NCBI GenBank assembly: GCA_003693705.1
Contig: RBZT01000711.1
Span: 1 to 64,000, forward strand
Reading direction: 5' to 3'
Source: Polymyxa betae
Taxonomy: Eukaryota; Endomyxa; Phytomyxea; Plasmodiophorida; Plasmodiophoridae
Length of the DNA stretch: 64,000 bases
Within the stretch, counting starts at the first letter, position 1. The number at the start of each line of letters is the position of its first letter. This document shows, one piece after another, positions 1-10,940 of this stretch. The notes below the pieces were generated by a model. That model saw only the letters and a program-made list of their open reading frames with translations, searched no databases and was not told where the DNA came from. The translations under genes and the position numbers were made by a program.

Positions 1-163
1 ACCGAGCGAGAAAACCAACATGTATCGTTATAGAAGCATGAGCCATTAGGTTTTGTAGGCCCCCGGTTCAATAGATGTGAAATGTGCTGGAGTGTGGCCG
101 AGAAAGAAAGGTTCGCAATTAAAGACACGATGCAGAAATTGGATTATTTATTACAGATGGAAT

Positions 164-612
164 CGACCGTTCAAATTATTCAGCGATCATGCAAACCTAT
201 ACAAATATTTTCATCAACGAATGTGTCAAGACCAACTGCTCAGAAGCTACAAAGATGAGCCCGTTACATGCAGCGGTTTAAATATCAAATCGAGCATATC
301 AAAGGACAGGAAAAACATCTGGGCTGCTCTGATGACAAGATGCTGAGCAAACCAGTTGATGTCTTGACGAAGAAGAGCTTACGCATCGATTGGTCAGTAG
401 AGGCGTACCGTAAGTGTCCCAGATGAAAAGAGGATTAGACCATTTCAGAACCCCGAGTTTGTATGGCATACTGTAGAAGAAATACAGAAAATTCAGAAGG
501 TTTGGCTATCAAATAAAGAAGGCCGAAACATAAATGAAGATGGTTTAATAGTCACAGATAAGAAGAAAGTGATTATTCCGTTGGCATTCTGCCATAGTGT
601 TCTTTGTTTCAA
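164..612 (+). pseudogene. Ty3/gypsy RNase H to integrase remnant
   Basis: Frame-shifted remains of a gypsy polyprotein. Three frames carry family motifs in the correct order. RPFKLFSDHANL (from 164) matches RPFRIFTDHRNL in the better copy near 52,200. RFKYQIEHIKGQ (from 274) is the end of the RNase H region and compares with NYVIEHIPGH near 52,320. DGLIVTDKKKVIIP (539-580) normally lies just before the H2C2 finger of integrase. No finger, integrase core or LTR follows, so this is an internal scrap truncated on both sides. The identification rests on motif order and on comparison with the other gypsy copy in this window. It cannot encode a working protein. Confidence 0.7.
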
Positions 613-1139
613 TCAGTAGGATATCTTGGCTTTTGTAGTTACAGTATGGATGTAATTTTTTTATATATATCATTTATAAACGTGATTTAGGGTTTTCGAT
701 TATGGCGCAGCTGATGCTGTTACTGAGGTATTGCTTCATTGGTGCTGATGCTTCTTCCGCATCGGCTGCTGTCCTGATTAATGAAACGCAGTCATGGTCG
801 AGTTTATTGCGCTCACACTGCCGCATGTTCGGTGATTGATCGCTGACAAAAAGTCGAGGCTGACTCTGGGCTGTCGTCCCTGGGGTCAATAGCAGAGCGC
901 CGTCATGATGCTTGATAACCGCTTTCAGTCGCAAGTCAAGATGCTGCAAGTCTGTTGAACCCAGAATCTATGTCGAATGTTGGCCAACCTCCATTTTCTG
1001 ACGAAAACTGAGGTCTGTATCTGTGGCATATATCAAGAGTCTTTTGGCTTTTGCTTTAATGGCTGTTTATTGATTTTGTTTATGGAATTGATAAATTGAC
1101 GGGATCCTTTTGTTAAGAGAATTTAGATTTTTTTCCTAA
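613..1139. other. No gene recognised
   Basis: AT-rich, with short open frames on both strands that I cannot match to any family. It ends in the trinucleotide TAA at 1137-1139, the left target-site copy of the next element. Confidence 0.5.
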
Positions 1140-1735
1140 GAGGCTGTTTCAAGAAAATAGACTCCGTGGCGCAATAGAGACTTCCACCAATCAGATTGCG
1201 TCTTGCTCTGTTTCTAGCTCTATTGCGGAAATTGATCTCCGTGAGGTCAATTTCCGAAATAGAGCTCTATTTCGGTTCCAATCTCGCAATAAAACAATCA
1301 TTTTCTCATGGATCCAACGACTGCTGCCATCGTTTCAGGGACCCTCGTCGCTTCTCTAACATGCTTGGCAGGTGCGGCCGTGGTATGGGCTTCTCAGCCA
1401 CACCGTGATGGCAGCTCATGGCGTCGGCCATGTTCGACGAGATCTGCAATTAGAAGAAACCGTCTGCTATTGCTGACGCCAACCATCACCTGAATGATGG
1501 ATGGTTCCGTGATACGTTTCGCTGTGCATGGGGCTCGTTTAACCAAATCGTCCGGCTTATCGAAGACGAGTGGGAGGCTACTATTTTTTGATTTCTGCAC
1601 AATTGCGAAGCCCTACAGTTGCGCAATAAAATCTGCGCCAGTGTCGCACTTATCTGCTCTCTTTCTCTGCCAGGATCTAATTGGGACATCAATTTCACGC
1701 AATTGCGCTAGCACGATATTACTTGGAACAGCCTC
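1140..1735 (+). mobile_element. PIF/Harbinger-type non-autonomous element with TAA target duplication
   Basis: The 596-bp element begins GAGGCTGTTTCAAG (1140-1153) and ends CTTGGAACAGCCTC (1722-1735), inverted repeats with 13 of 14 matches. TAA stands immediately outside both ends (1137-1139 and 1736-1738). A 3-bp TAA/TTA duplication is the hallmark of the PIF/Harbinger superfamily. Near 1480-1570 one frame reads WFRDTFRCAWGSFNQIV and then RLIEDEWE, which resembles the N-terminal part of a Harbinger transposase, so the element looks like an internally deleted derivative and not a MITE of unrelated sequence. No DDE core remains, so mobility would have needed a transposase supplied elsewhere. 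Boundaries are read directly; the superfamily follows from TSD, TIR and the protein fragment together. Confidence 0.82.
1216..1266. repeat. 20-bp inverted repeat inside the Harbinger derivative
   Basis: Arms at 1216-1235 and 1247-1266 pair at 19 of 20 positions around an 11-nt loop. This stem lies near the left end of the element and would fold strongly in single strands. Confidence 0.8.
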
Positions 1736-1799
1736 TAAATACTTTATACGGAATTCAGGGAATTGTGACTATGGATGTGCTCTGAACAAGGGCTGCTAA

Positions 1800-2370
1800 A
1801 ATCATGATATGGCTGTTTCTGCAGCCTTAGCTGTTTCTGCTGGTGTTGTTATTACTGTTGCTGCTCTTTCTGATGCTGCTGCTTTTGATGCAGGTACTGT
1901 TATTGCTAAACCTGCTGCTGTTAATGTTGCTGATGCTTTAGGACAGCCGACTAGCTGTCATGATGGTTGCAGTTCACGAAGAGCCCATACAGCCGTTGAT
2001 ATAACAAAAGATGGGCGCTCGAATCTGTGCTGCTGTGCTGTTAGTGTGGTTTCTGGGTTCAATAACACTCTGTCATCAAAGTGCTTCGCTAGCCCTTTCT
2101 GTAGCCAAGCTGCTATTTCTGCTGCTGTGTCTTCTGATGCTGCTGTTAATGCAGGTACATCTATTGTTAATCCTGCTGCTGCTAATTATGCTGTTGCTGC
2201 TTTTAGGACCGCGGACAAGCTGTCATAATTATGGTCGTTCACGAAGAGCCCATACAGCCGCCGATAAATCAAAAGAGGGGCGCTTGAGGCTGCGTTTTTA
2301 GTGTGGTTTCAGAGTTCAAGGACTCTCTGTCATCGAGGTGCTTGGCTAGCATTTTTTGTTGGCAAACGCC
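1800..2370. repeat. Imperfect tandem duplication, period about 265 bp, with GCTGCT-rich tracts
   Basis: The string TTCACGAAGAGCCCATACAG occurs at 1973 and again at 2238, 265 bp later. Flanking sequence also repeats: CTGTCAT before it, and 'gtggtttc..gttcaa..ctctgtcatc..gtgctt' after it. Each unit includes a stretch rich in GCTGCT/GTTGCT. A 139-codon open frame on the plus strand (1809-2228) is alanine- and valine-rich only because of this tract. I see no protein family and regard the open frame as a by-product of the repeat. Confidence 0.7.
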
Positions 2371-2435
2371 CAGATATCACAAGGCGGTTGAGCCCGGTGC
2401 TAATCACAAATGTTTCGCCTTATATTCTTTAGAGT

Positions 2436-2788
2436 GCGTCTGGGGGCAGGCTGAAAACGCCATTCCGTGTCGCAAAACGCCGTTTCACCTCCGTTTTGGG
2501 CTAAACGCCGTTTTGAATCTGAGTTGCAACTGTCTGGAAGCAAAACGGAGCCCGATCCCAAAACGCAGTTTTCTCTCGGTGAAACTGCGTTTTCAAAAAG
2601 GAGGTCCGACCTCTGTTTTGACGTCCTTTTGCGTGGCGCCGCACCTTCTCTGACGCACAAGATTCTGCGAAAACGGCGTTTGTCTGGGGTGTCTGGAGGT
2701 TCCAAGCCCTTCAAAACGCCGTTACGACTATTTGAGAAAACGGCGTTTTGCCGTAACGGAGTTTCGAATCACGGTGGCTTCCAGACGC
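2436..2788. repeat. Fold-back region with repeated AAAACGCCGTTT motifs
   Basis: The 353-bp segment begins GCGTCTGG (2436) and ends CCAGACGC (2781-2788), perfect 8-bp inverted ends. Inside, near-palindromic AAAACGCCGTTT or AAAACGGCGTTT and variants recur at least seven times, and the outer 60 bp of each side resemble each other in inverted orientation (CCGTNNNGCAAAACGCCGTTT). GTCTGGAAGC-like strings also recur internally. I find no clear target duplication. It looks like a small non-autonomous or fold-back element; the long open frames on both strands here are symmetrical consequences of the palindromes. Confidence 0.6.
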
Positions 2789-3384
2789 GGTCTTACTCAT
2801 TCTGACTATCTGCTGGTTTCGTCATTTTGCGATAATCTCTATTGATTTTTTATTGTGTAATTGATAGTTGTGGTTTAGGCATTTGGCTTTGCTCGGCAAG
2901 CTGTCACTACTGCTCCTTATCATGTTTTGATGTTTATTCTACTACTACTTTGCTTCTGATTTGCGGATCCGCTCCATTTATGCTAGTTGCCGATGCATAT
3001 TTTGCTTGCACGTTTAATTTGGTCTTCACTTTAATTGATCGAATCTCTGACAGAGCAGTCGGTATTGTTGATGTGTTTGTTTTGTTTTTTGTGAACTTTC
3101 AAATTGTGCTCTTTATCAGTTAGGGTATCAAAATGATAGCTTCAAAATAGCACACCAAACTTGCGACTCTCTAGTGAACTCTGATGCCTCAACACCCGCT
3201 TCGATGAGCCCTTCATACTGCCATTCTAATGAATTCGATCATGCATTAATAAAATCCTTTCTTAACTCCATGATAGGGGCCTCCATGCGGTAGTAAAGCA
3301 TGTATACTAATGTCTCTGTCGACATCCATGCATCCAGAGAGACAGCAAAGTCTTGCTTTTTTATTTCATAGTTGCTGTTTGAAT
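2789..3384. other. No gene recognised
   Basis: T-rich sequence with a 93-codon hydrophobic open frame (2842-3123, plus) that has no recognisable family or supporting context. It is probably chance coding in low-complexity DNA. Confidence 0.4.
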
Positions 3385-3612
3385 TCACAAAACCATTTGT
3401 TCTTGTGGGCCCAAGCTAACAGCAAAATTTCCCTTGATGTCTTTTAGCTTCCCAATCATGACATTCAGAGGGTCAACATTTTCCATAAATTTACCGTAAC
3501 TGCGCAAGCCCGCGTTATCGTGCACCTTCTGGCGAAATTCTGCATTCTCTGACAGAAATCTGCGTATGGGATTTTGAGATGCAAATTTTCTGCGTTTTGC
3601 CGAAGTGCGCAT
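3385..3612 (-). CDS. Hypothetical fragment related to 5278-5547
   Basis: A 75-codon frame. Its C-terminal part (FMENVDPLNVMIGKL, then GNFAVSLGP) lines up without gaps with FFENVEPVILMLGKV and SYFIIRIGR in the frame at 5278-5547. Both end a few residues later. The protein similarity with diverged DNA suggests two old copies of the same repeated coding unit and not two unrelated shadows. I do not recognise the family. No start-site signal or promoter can be judged; it is more likely a transposon remnant than a host gene. Confidence 0.3.
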   Translation of the reverse strand: MRTSAKRRKFASQNPIRRFLSENAEFRQKVHDNAGLRSYGKFMENVDPLNVMIGKLKDIKGNFAVSLGPQEQMVL

Positions 3613-3779
3613 TGGAGACAGGGAAGTTGATTTTTCTTTCCGAATTTGATTTGCAAATTCATTCGAAAATTCGAATTAAGACAATTTGCAGGAATTTTTA
3701 ACAGAGTGCACCGCTGTTAATTTAATTCCCAAAAAAGGACGTTTTTTCTAAAAATTGAAAACCGTCAGTGACGGAAGGT

Positions 3780-5160
3780 CTTCATGCTAATCCTATAATT
3801 GTTGTCAAAATCGCCTGATGATGACGTCGCCAACCAGCTGCTGCATATCGAAACCGCCTGAGCCATGGTTTCCATGCATGGCGCCATTACCAGTTGGGGT
3901 GTTGATGCACTTCGTCTTCGACGCCCCGATCCAGGCAGCCGGTTGGCGACCTCATCATACAGCTGCCAAACGTCGTCGTTCTCATCAAATCTTGAACTCG
4001 TCATCGGTATCTTAACCCTGTCTTTGTTGTGGCCATCGTCCAGATCTTGTGATAATCGTCATGGTGTTTTCATCGGCCTGAGGCAAGCCGTCGTGGCCTA
4101 AAAACATGTCCACAATTCCAACGTGTCGCTGCTGTCATCTCGATCCTGTCGTTATCTTGGTCCTGAATCTCTTGGCCATCGTATTAATATCATTTCCGCC
4201 GTAGCCATCGACGTACTTCGTCGGCATCGTCATCCTCCCGAGACTGCTGTGCTGTCGTCATCGTACAGTCTCGTTTATTTTAAATGTATCTTCCACTTCT
4301 GTCTTAGTAACTCTGAGAAGATGGGTTCGCCTCCATAGCATGTTGTGATACGAGAAAGTAAGCCTTAGCGGTAGCCCCAAGAATAATCCTTCCTGATTGT
4401 TGCAAGGCTAACACACTGCTCTAGTCAACAGAAGGGGCTGACATGAAAACGGTTATCGTTTACCGTCGTGAAGGGGGAATGGATGGCGGAATCGCCAAAC
4501 TGGCCCTAATCATTATGCATCAGAAAATTCAAAGTTTGAACAACAAGAATCCTTGACGTCGCCAACGAGCCCTTTGAGACTAAGTCAGAGTGTCCCTCCT
4601 GCAGCTGTCGCAAATCAGAAGAAAGACCAGAATGGCAAATTTAAGACGTCCAAGCCACGAGTATGGCCTAATCTCTTAGCAACGAGAAGCGCTTCTTCGA
4701 ACAAATACAAGAGGGGCTTTCAAGGGCGAATTTCGATCGACTAATTAAGCCACAAATGGAATTATTATAGACAAAGCAGGCAATACAGCGCTCGCCAAAT
4801 GCTGATGGATCAACTAGTAGAGATTGTAGACGAAAAGACAGTCGAGCTACTCCCAATCGTTCTGATAACGTTCCGATCTTGACTGTACATGTGGTCATCA
4901 TCGGCATCGGCTTCGTCCAGATCCTGATGCTCTTGCCTCATCGTCATCCGATCTTGTTGCTGTTATTGTCCCGATAGTGCGGTTGCTGTCGTAGTCTTCA
5001 TCATCCTGATCATGCGGCTGCTGTCGTCGCCTTCATCATCGCTCCGTTCGTGCCACTGTCGTCGTCCACACACAACCTCATTGAACGGCCATAGTCTGAC
5101 GCCATCAGGTTGTGTCATCGTCCGCTCACGTCCTGATCATTTCATCGTAGCCATAATCTG
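3780..5160. repeat. Degenerate GTCATC/CTGTCGTC-rich low-complexity region
   Basis: Short words such as GTCATCGTC, CCAGATCCTG, GATCTTG and CTGTCGTCG recur irregularly in two blocks (about 3820-4270 and 4860-5150). On the minus strand the words read as acidic Asp/Glu-rich stretches, as in disordered linkers, but stops interrupt every frame. Between the blocks (4280-4860) nothing is recognisable. Confidence 0.45.
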
Positions 5161-5277
5161 GATTTTATTTCTCATTGCTTTGTTAAGACTCATTTCAATC
5201 GCTTTGTATGAACTTTTTGATTGATCAGATTTCATCATGCCCATTGAGTATATCAGTTTAACATCATTTTTTTATTA

Positions 5278-5547
5278 TCAACAAATTTCTTCTCGTCCGA
5301 TTCTAATTATAAAATAACTTTTAACTCCTAAGACTTTGCCGAGCATTAAGATTACGGGTTCTACATTCTCGAAGAATACCCACCTTGACCACTTGTTATT
5401 CTCTGATTTGCTCATGGCACGACCAGCGGTTGCTGTGTCTCTTGGTCCAAACTGTATCCGGTTGGTACCAATCAACAAAGGCCAATTGCAAACGGGAAGC
5501 GTCTTCTTTGACGTTGAGAGAAAAACCACAGAGCAGCGGCGAGCCAA
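5278..5547 (-). CDS. Hypothetical fragment related to 3385-3612
   Basis: An 89-codon frame. The last 30 residues (WVFFENVEPVILMLGKV, then KSYFIIRIGREE) resemble the end of the frame at 3385-3612. No family recognised. See that entry for the comparison. Confidence 0.3.
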   Translation of the reverse strand: MARRCSVVFLSTSKKTLPVCNWPLLIGTNRIQFGPRDTATAGRAMSKSENNKWSRWVFFENVEPVILMLGKVLGVKSYFIIRIGREEIC

Positions 5548-6503
5548 CGAACAATCTTGTTTGAATTAGATTCAATTTCACCTGCATCATATGGCTGCAG
5601 GTTTCAAGAGCTCTTTGTTAGTAATTCCGGGAACGAAATAGTGTTCTTTCATGCATTTTGCGTCTCGATATTGCTATTCCCCTGATATTTTTATCAACTT
5701 TGATATGGTAAGCAATATATAAGGCTGTCTCAATTTTCAATCTCCAAAGAATCACAATCATTAATAAATCCACTATAGATCGAATGCAAGCGCTGAACGA
5801 TAAAAGCTAGCTAGGTTTATTTCCCAGAATACAGCAGTATATTAAAGAAATCCGCAAATATAAACCCACTTTTGAAGTCTAGTTTCAGTCACAGAATCCC
5901 AAAGTGGGTGTCACTGTGTTCTTCCGTTTATTATTGGAAAGTGGATGTCTGTAATCCCTGTTTTTATGATGTCGCCTTCTGAGAGGGATAGCTCAGGATC
6001 TGAACGCGAATTCGATTTAGATTTGGATCGAGCTATGGGATGGTTCCTTCCCTTGCTGTATTCGGAAAAAATGCAGTGGTTTGATTCCACTAGCTTGCTC
6101 AAGTGGTTTCCGCTTGCGATTCCGTGCAGATTTCAGATTAGCGCCTGCATCTCCGGGACCGGATGAATCTATTTGGACAGTAGGTGCAAATTGAGTCGAT
6201 CCCAAGGGGTTATCCATTCAAAATCGCAACAACAGATCACACAAAAATAAGTAATAAAGCTAAACAGAGTTTGAAACTGGAACTACGTCCACTTTTATTG
6301 CTTAAAACAATTTCACATCCACTTTAATGTGACCGAAAGCTTACTGGGAGGCTCAGCGGAATCCTAGACTCTCTTTGACCCAAACTGGCTGTGACAAAAT
6401 CCAGTTTGAGCCAAATTACGGATAGCTTCATTATAATATCTGATTTTTAAGGTCTGAAATATCAGTTTGGCTTTCAACACTGACTCGATTACGCATGACA
6501 TTG
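5548..6503. other. No gene recognised; one short hairpin
   Basis: ACCCACTTT (5864-5872) pairs with AAAGTGGGT (5901-5909). The open frames around 5911-6217 overlap on both strands and match nothing I know. Part of this stretch, next to 6504, probably holds the 3' end of the mariner-like element, but I could not find its terminal repeat. Confidence 0.4.
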
Positions 6504-7755
6504 TCATCGGAAGTTGCCCCGCATTTTGCAATTTCGATTTCGCAATATGCTGAATTTTGAAGTTGTTACCTCCTTCACTATCAATGCATGAACAAAAAAC
6601 TGTTTGTAGAGTGAGAAAGTGAAATTAATCTTGAAGGGCTCCAGCTCTTCAAACGATTCCAGCACTGCGTTGATATCTGGTCCAAACTCGCAGTTTTCTT
6701 TTTGCATTGTAGTTTCTGAATCGCATTGAAGAAGCCTAAATCTAGGCTATTCATATCAGGGCTGTTAGGCGGCTGACATATAAGCTGAATGTGGTATCCG
6801 CCCTCTGTGAATTCAGAGACAAACTCCGGGTGATCCGATCGGATATGTGGTCTTGCGTTATCTTGTTGGATAAACACTGGAGCTTGATTGGAAAATTTAG
6901 AGCAAATTGCTGGCAAAAGCTTTGTGATGAGGAATTCCAGTTATATTTTTGGTTTCAATTCAGTGTTCCTCTCAGGCGGTGTTTGCTGGATCGCTGTACG
7001 GGCTCAATAGTAACGAACGGCCCCATACCGTTGTTCCGTTAAAGATGCAGTTGCCGCTCGCGACGAAGCGGGGCTTCGCGACCGCGGCAAGAAACATAAC
7101 TTTACCGATGAACTTTTTGCTCTTGCCGACACGGTGCAGTGTCGCTTCGTCCCTCGTCAGATAGAGTTTCTTCGTTCCCTGAGTAAGGATGAACCACTTC
7201 TCATCGATGTGGACCACATCCATCATCGGTCTAAATTTCGGCAATGATTACATTGAATCCGGCTGTATCATAGACAAAACTTGAGACGAGTGATAGTATC
7301 CTCATTATTAAGCGTTGGTTTTAGAGCATTTGGATGACGCCGGATTTCCTCATTTTTCAATTTTCGATGTTCAGTGCAGTGACAGGGATTTTCGTTACTG
7401 CTGATAAATCTTCCAGTGTGCCTCTTCGTTCTAAAGGGACTGCGGAAACAATTGTAGAAATGCTCGCATATTTCAGTTTCCGTCCGCATTTTCTTTTCCG
7501 TGAGCGGACGTCTGCAAGAATTGCTCCAGCAGCCAATGACGATTCTCCACGCCTCCATATGCGACTTGCTGTTTTCCAGTAAATTCCAAATTCTTTACCG
7601 ACTTTGGGAAAGGAGCCTTTTAGGCTGTCCTTTGTCGTCCAGCATCCGCAAGAGGCGCTCATAGACAGCGCGCGCTGGTCGTTATTGAGATCATGACAGC
7701 GAACGATACCGTTTACATTTGCTGGGTCGGCGTCCGACGCAGTCAAGGTGTCCAT
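6504..7755 (-). pseudogene. Plant-type mariner-like (DD39D) transposase, broken
   Basis: Transposase of the plant-type mariner-like family, which cuts and pastes DNA at TA sites. Read on the minus strand, the order is as follows. An N-terminal helix-turn-helix contains KVGKEFGIYWKTASRIWRR (about 7640-7580) and RKRKCGRK. Next come VPLERRGTLEDLSAVTKIP and RRHPNALKPTLNN (about 7330-7270). The catalytic region follows: VVHIDEKWF (first Asp, about 7218), FIQQDNARPH (second Asp, about 6865) and QPPNSPDMNSLDLGFF (third Asp, about 6735), with exactly 39 residues between the second and third Asp, i.e. DD39D. The C-terminal ESFEELEPFKINFTF lies in another frame at 6504-6707. At least three frame changes and stops make it non-functional. 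Terminal repeats were not found. Confidence 0.88.
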
Positions 7756-8798
7756 GCTGATGACCGAGCTGAATCAGCTCGCTGCAATTCTTAACAGAAC
7801 AATGAAACATGCATGCACTGCAGCACGACCATCCGTATCAAAAACAGTACTGGCACCACAGCTTTCATAATCTAACGCTTCGTCCAACGTTATGACAACA
7901 TTCTATGTGTGATGGTTAGGACTATAAAGAGTACCGAACAAAGTCCAGGCGCAAATATAATGCATGAAATCAGTTTTATACTGGCGACTCGGATCCCAGC
8001 TGCTACTGAAATATGCTGTCAGTAAGTGTACACCATAATGACCAGGACCGGGCTGCTTGTATGGACGGTTTGAGTCGCTCGTCCTGTCATATGGCTTTGC
8101 TGTGTTACTGCCTCTTCGAAGAGCCCGTTCGACCCGTCTGCGTTCTTCATGGCAAGCTGACAGATGTCCTGATAAACAGTCCAAGTCTATCAGAACAACA
8201 GTCGTGATAATTAGCAGATTTCAAAATCTGTTCTTAGTCCATAGAGCAGGAGCGGGTGGTCTGAAACTCAGATGCTGACATCTTCGAACGATTGCTGTCT
8301 TGCGGAAGGGATGGGACGAGGGTAAGTGAGCGAAAGATCCCAGACGACAAGTCCTTTTGTTAGACCTCAAGCCTATTTTGCTGCAGATGCAAGCCGCATT
8401 TAAACCTGTGGCTCCCGCTTTCCTCATCGCTTTGGCAAAAGCTGGAAGATCTGCCATACTGCTTACCAGCTTAACCTTGACATAACAGTCATTAGCGCAT
8501 CATCACATTTATACTTGATTCAGCCGGATCCCTAATTCTCACCATGATAAGCGATTCAGATGAAGTGTCAAATATGCATATCCCTTGCCGGTTGATCAGA
8601 TTTAATTCGTGTGCTATGAGCCTAAGGTATGCCTGGAAGATGCCGTCTTTTATGCAAAACCCTATTCTACGTTTAATCTGATTACGATTTTATGCCTTCT
8701 CCCTTTATTGTTTTGCATTTAATAGATCTCGTGCATCGGGTAAAGGCTCTTCATTGAGCTTCATTTGCACTAAATTCGCACATGCCGCTAAAATGATT
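7756..8798. other. Unrecognised region between two transposase remnants
   Basis: Open frames at 7903-8184 (minus) and 8221-8457 (minus) have no recognised motif. The region presumably contains the terminal repeats of the mariner-like and Harbinger-like elements on either side, but I could not assign them. Confidence 0.35.
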
Positions 8799-9684
8799 TA
8801 CTTGCTTGCGAGAATGCCGAAAGTGTTCTTTGAGGCAACTGAATCCTTAAAACGTTTGTCTACCATTTCATGTCTCGCCTGTAAGAGCTTAAGCCTTCGG
8901 TTGAGCTGTCGGTCACAATCAGAACGAGGATGTTCTATAGGGGTGAAAATATTACTCCTCCTGTCCCGGCATCCTTTATCTGCAGCAGGTTTTTCTCCTG
9001 GGAGCAATTTCGGAACGAGGCAATGTCTTGCCAAGCGAATGTCGGGCCCAGGTCAGCATTGTATCCCTCCAGCAACATGGACTATCTTGCTAACGCCAAT
9101 GGCAAGACCGACCTCATAACGCAGCCCTGCATGCTTGCACTTGTGCGACCTGTCGTTTTTGTCAAATACTGCTTGTTCAAACACCCACAAATCGGTCCCA
9201 TCGAGAGTACAGGATGGCACTAACTGGCTACAATTTTCCCACCGGGTTTCCCAATGAATCTGAATCGTTCACAGTCAACGAAAAGACCAAACATTTAAAA
9301 GCAAAATTTATTACGTAATCTAGTTTTGAGATTTGCTCAACTACAAACCAAACCCATTTCCTCTAATTCTTTGCTGACAACTTAAATACTGGACAAGCAA
9401 CTTCCTCGGGCCGGTAACATTGTTGAAAATTTTCTTCCCATTAGAAGGTGCTCTCGGCGCAGGTGCTTGTCGGAATTTCGGATATCGGACCATACCCGCA
9501 AGCAAGCCCTTAAGCTTATCCCGAAATGGGCTTTCCATTTCCTCTTCCATGATACTGCAGAGACGTATTCACAGAACCATTTGGCTTCGTTCACCGAACA
9601 CATCATGAATGGACAAAAATTGCGTGTGGGCATATGTTGGTACTCGAACATGAGACTGGAAAAACCGGTGTTTTCGGTTTCCAA
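8799..9684 (-). pseudogene. Harbinger-like DDE_Tnp_4 transposase, broken
   Basis: Minus-strand frames contain, in order, an N-terminal piece (NEAKWFCEYVSAVSWKRKW, then KAHFGISLRACLRVW; 9684-9470), a middle IHWETRWENC followed by TLDGTDLWVFEQAVF (about 9270-9170), then SHKCKHAGLRYEVGLAI, VHVAGGIQC, GPDIRLARHCLVP, GEKPAADKG and, near the end, RHEMVDKRFKDS (8850-8810). DGTD, the GPD region and ADKG-HE are the conserved acidic blocks of the DDE_Tnp_4 family (RNase H-fold nuclease of PIF/Harbinger-type transposons). Stops separate the N-terminal piece from the catalytic part and one stop follows GGIQC. The C-terminal end is preserved. No partner Myb-like ORF was seen nearby. Confidence 0.8.
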
Positions 9685-10033
9685 AAAAAATGTACAGAAA
9701 CTGATTGCTACTGAGCACAGAGCTTGACCATTTCAGCAGCAAGCAATATAGCGCTGTATGGACGGCTGAGGGCGATAATATTAACGTTTAACAAAATACA
9801 ATTCGGCAAAACTAAACCGAAAAAAATAAAAAAACTGCGTTTGGCTCTTGCAATTACATCGCTTTGTTCGATTTTGCCTAGCTGTTCTCAGATACGAATT
9901 TTTGGAGTTAGACGTTCAAGGTAGAATTTTGAGACTGGTTTTTCGGTTTGACGAGTTTCGTTTATGAACGCAGCCATGGAAAGTGTGCGGGTAATTGATG
10001 CACATTCAAACTTCTGAGTTCGTACTATAAATC
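9685..10033. other. No gene recognised
   Basis: AT-rich sequence with nothing I can assign. Confidence 0.4.
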
Positions 10034-10590
10034 ATGTCCAAGAAGTCTAACAAGGTCTCGTCATTAACGGCCGAGCACGACAAACGCCTGCCCGCAATCT
10101 TAGGCGAGCTATAAGATGGGATTGACGGCAAGACGATCACCGGGAAACAAGTCAAAGCATACGATGCCTTGTTTGCGTGACTGGATTCTGCACTACTGGG
10201 GAGAAAAATACGCCAAGGTCGATCTAACCGAGCCGACAATGGTAATATGCACTTTTTCGGCATTTTCTATAATATTTTTGACACTTCATAGCGGTTGCGC
10301 ATCACATGGTTGCCGGAGATGAGGATGACGAGATTACGCCATTGATATTGAATCGTAAGCGTGATTTTAAAATCTTTAGCTCCGATGTCGAGGAGATGAA
10401 AAGATACAGTAATGTTACCGATCAAAACACCCATCTTCGGGTTCGTCAAAATGGGTTTCAATTTGACATTAGACCTTTCGAAACAGTGGAGTGGGCAGAT
10501 GGAACGCGTGCAACAGTGCTCTTGATCATTACCGCAAACTACTCGATAACCGCGGCAGTCTCTGCTAATGGGCATTATCTTGATTGTTAA
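10034..10590 (+). pseudogene. Unrecognised degenerate coding sequence
   Basis: From an ATG at 10,034 one frame reads MSKKSNKVSSLTAEHDKRLP and, after an in-frame stop, DGIDGKTITGKQVKAYDALF, which looks like genuine coding composition with point nonsense changes. A second frame (10,306-10,590) gives 94 codons with DVEEMKRYSNVTDQNTHLRV. I cannot name a family. It may be the gag-like or DNA-binding part of a transposon. Confidence 0.3.
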
Positions 10591-10940
10591 CTATTTCCAG
10601 AGAATGATTGACCCAGATTTCTACCTTAGCCCCAGTGCCAAAAATAATATTTTATCCTGCTCCGAGTCAAGAGCCACTCTGCAATATTTTGAAGGTAAAG
10701 AAGCAGAAACTAAGCATTTTCGAAGAAAATACTTCCTTCAATGGTAAAGCGTGACATCAACAGCACGAAGGGAACATATCCATCTGTAATGGTGTTTACT
10801 CTTACTGTCGCCCCCGATATCTCTTATGGGGATTCCGAATCCTGCGAGTCGTTGTAAAACGGCTTCTAAAACGTTTGGTTCCGGTTTTTGGAGCTCTTTT
10901 AGGTGTTTGAAAATAAATTACAAATAATAATGGGTTTTAG

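Noticed and set aside
1809-2301. Alanine/valine- and leucine-rich proteins
   Set aside because: Produced by GCTGCT-type simple repeats read in different phases; no domain or start context.
2842-3123. Membrane protein of 93 residues
   Set aside because: Hydrophobic translation of T-rich low-complexity DNA without family match or conserved start context.
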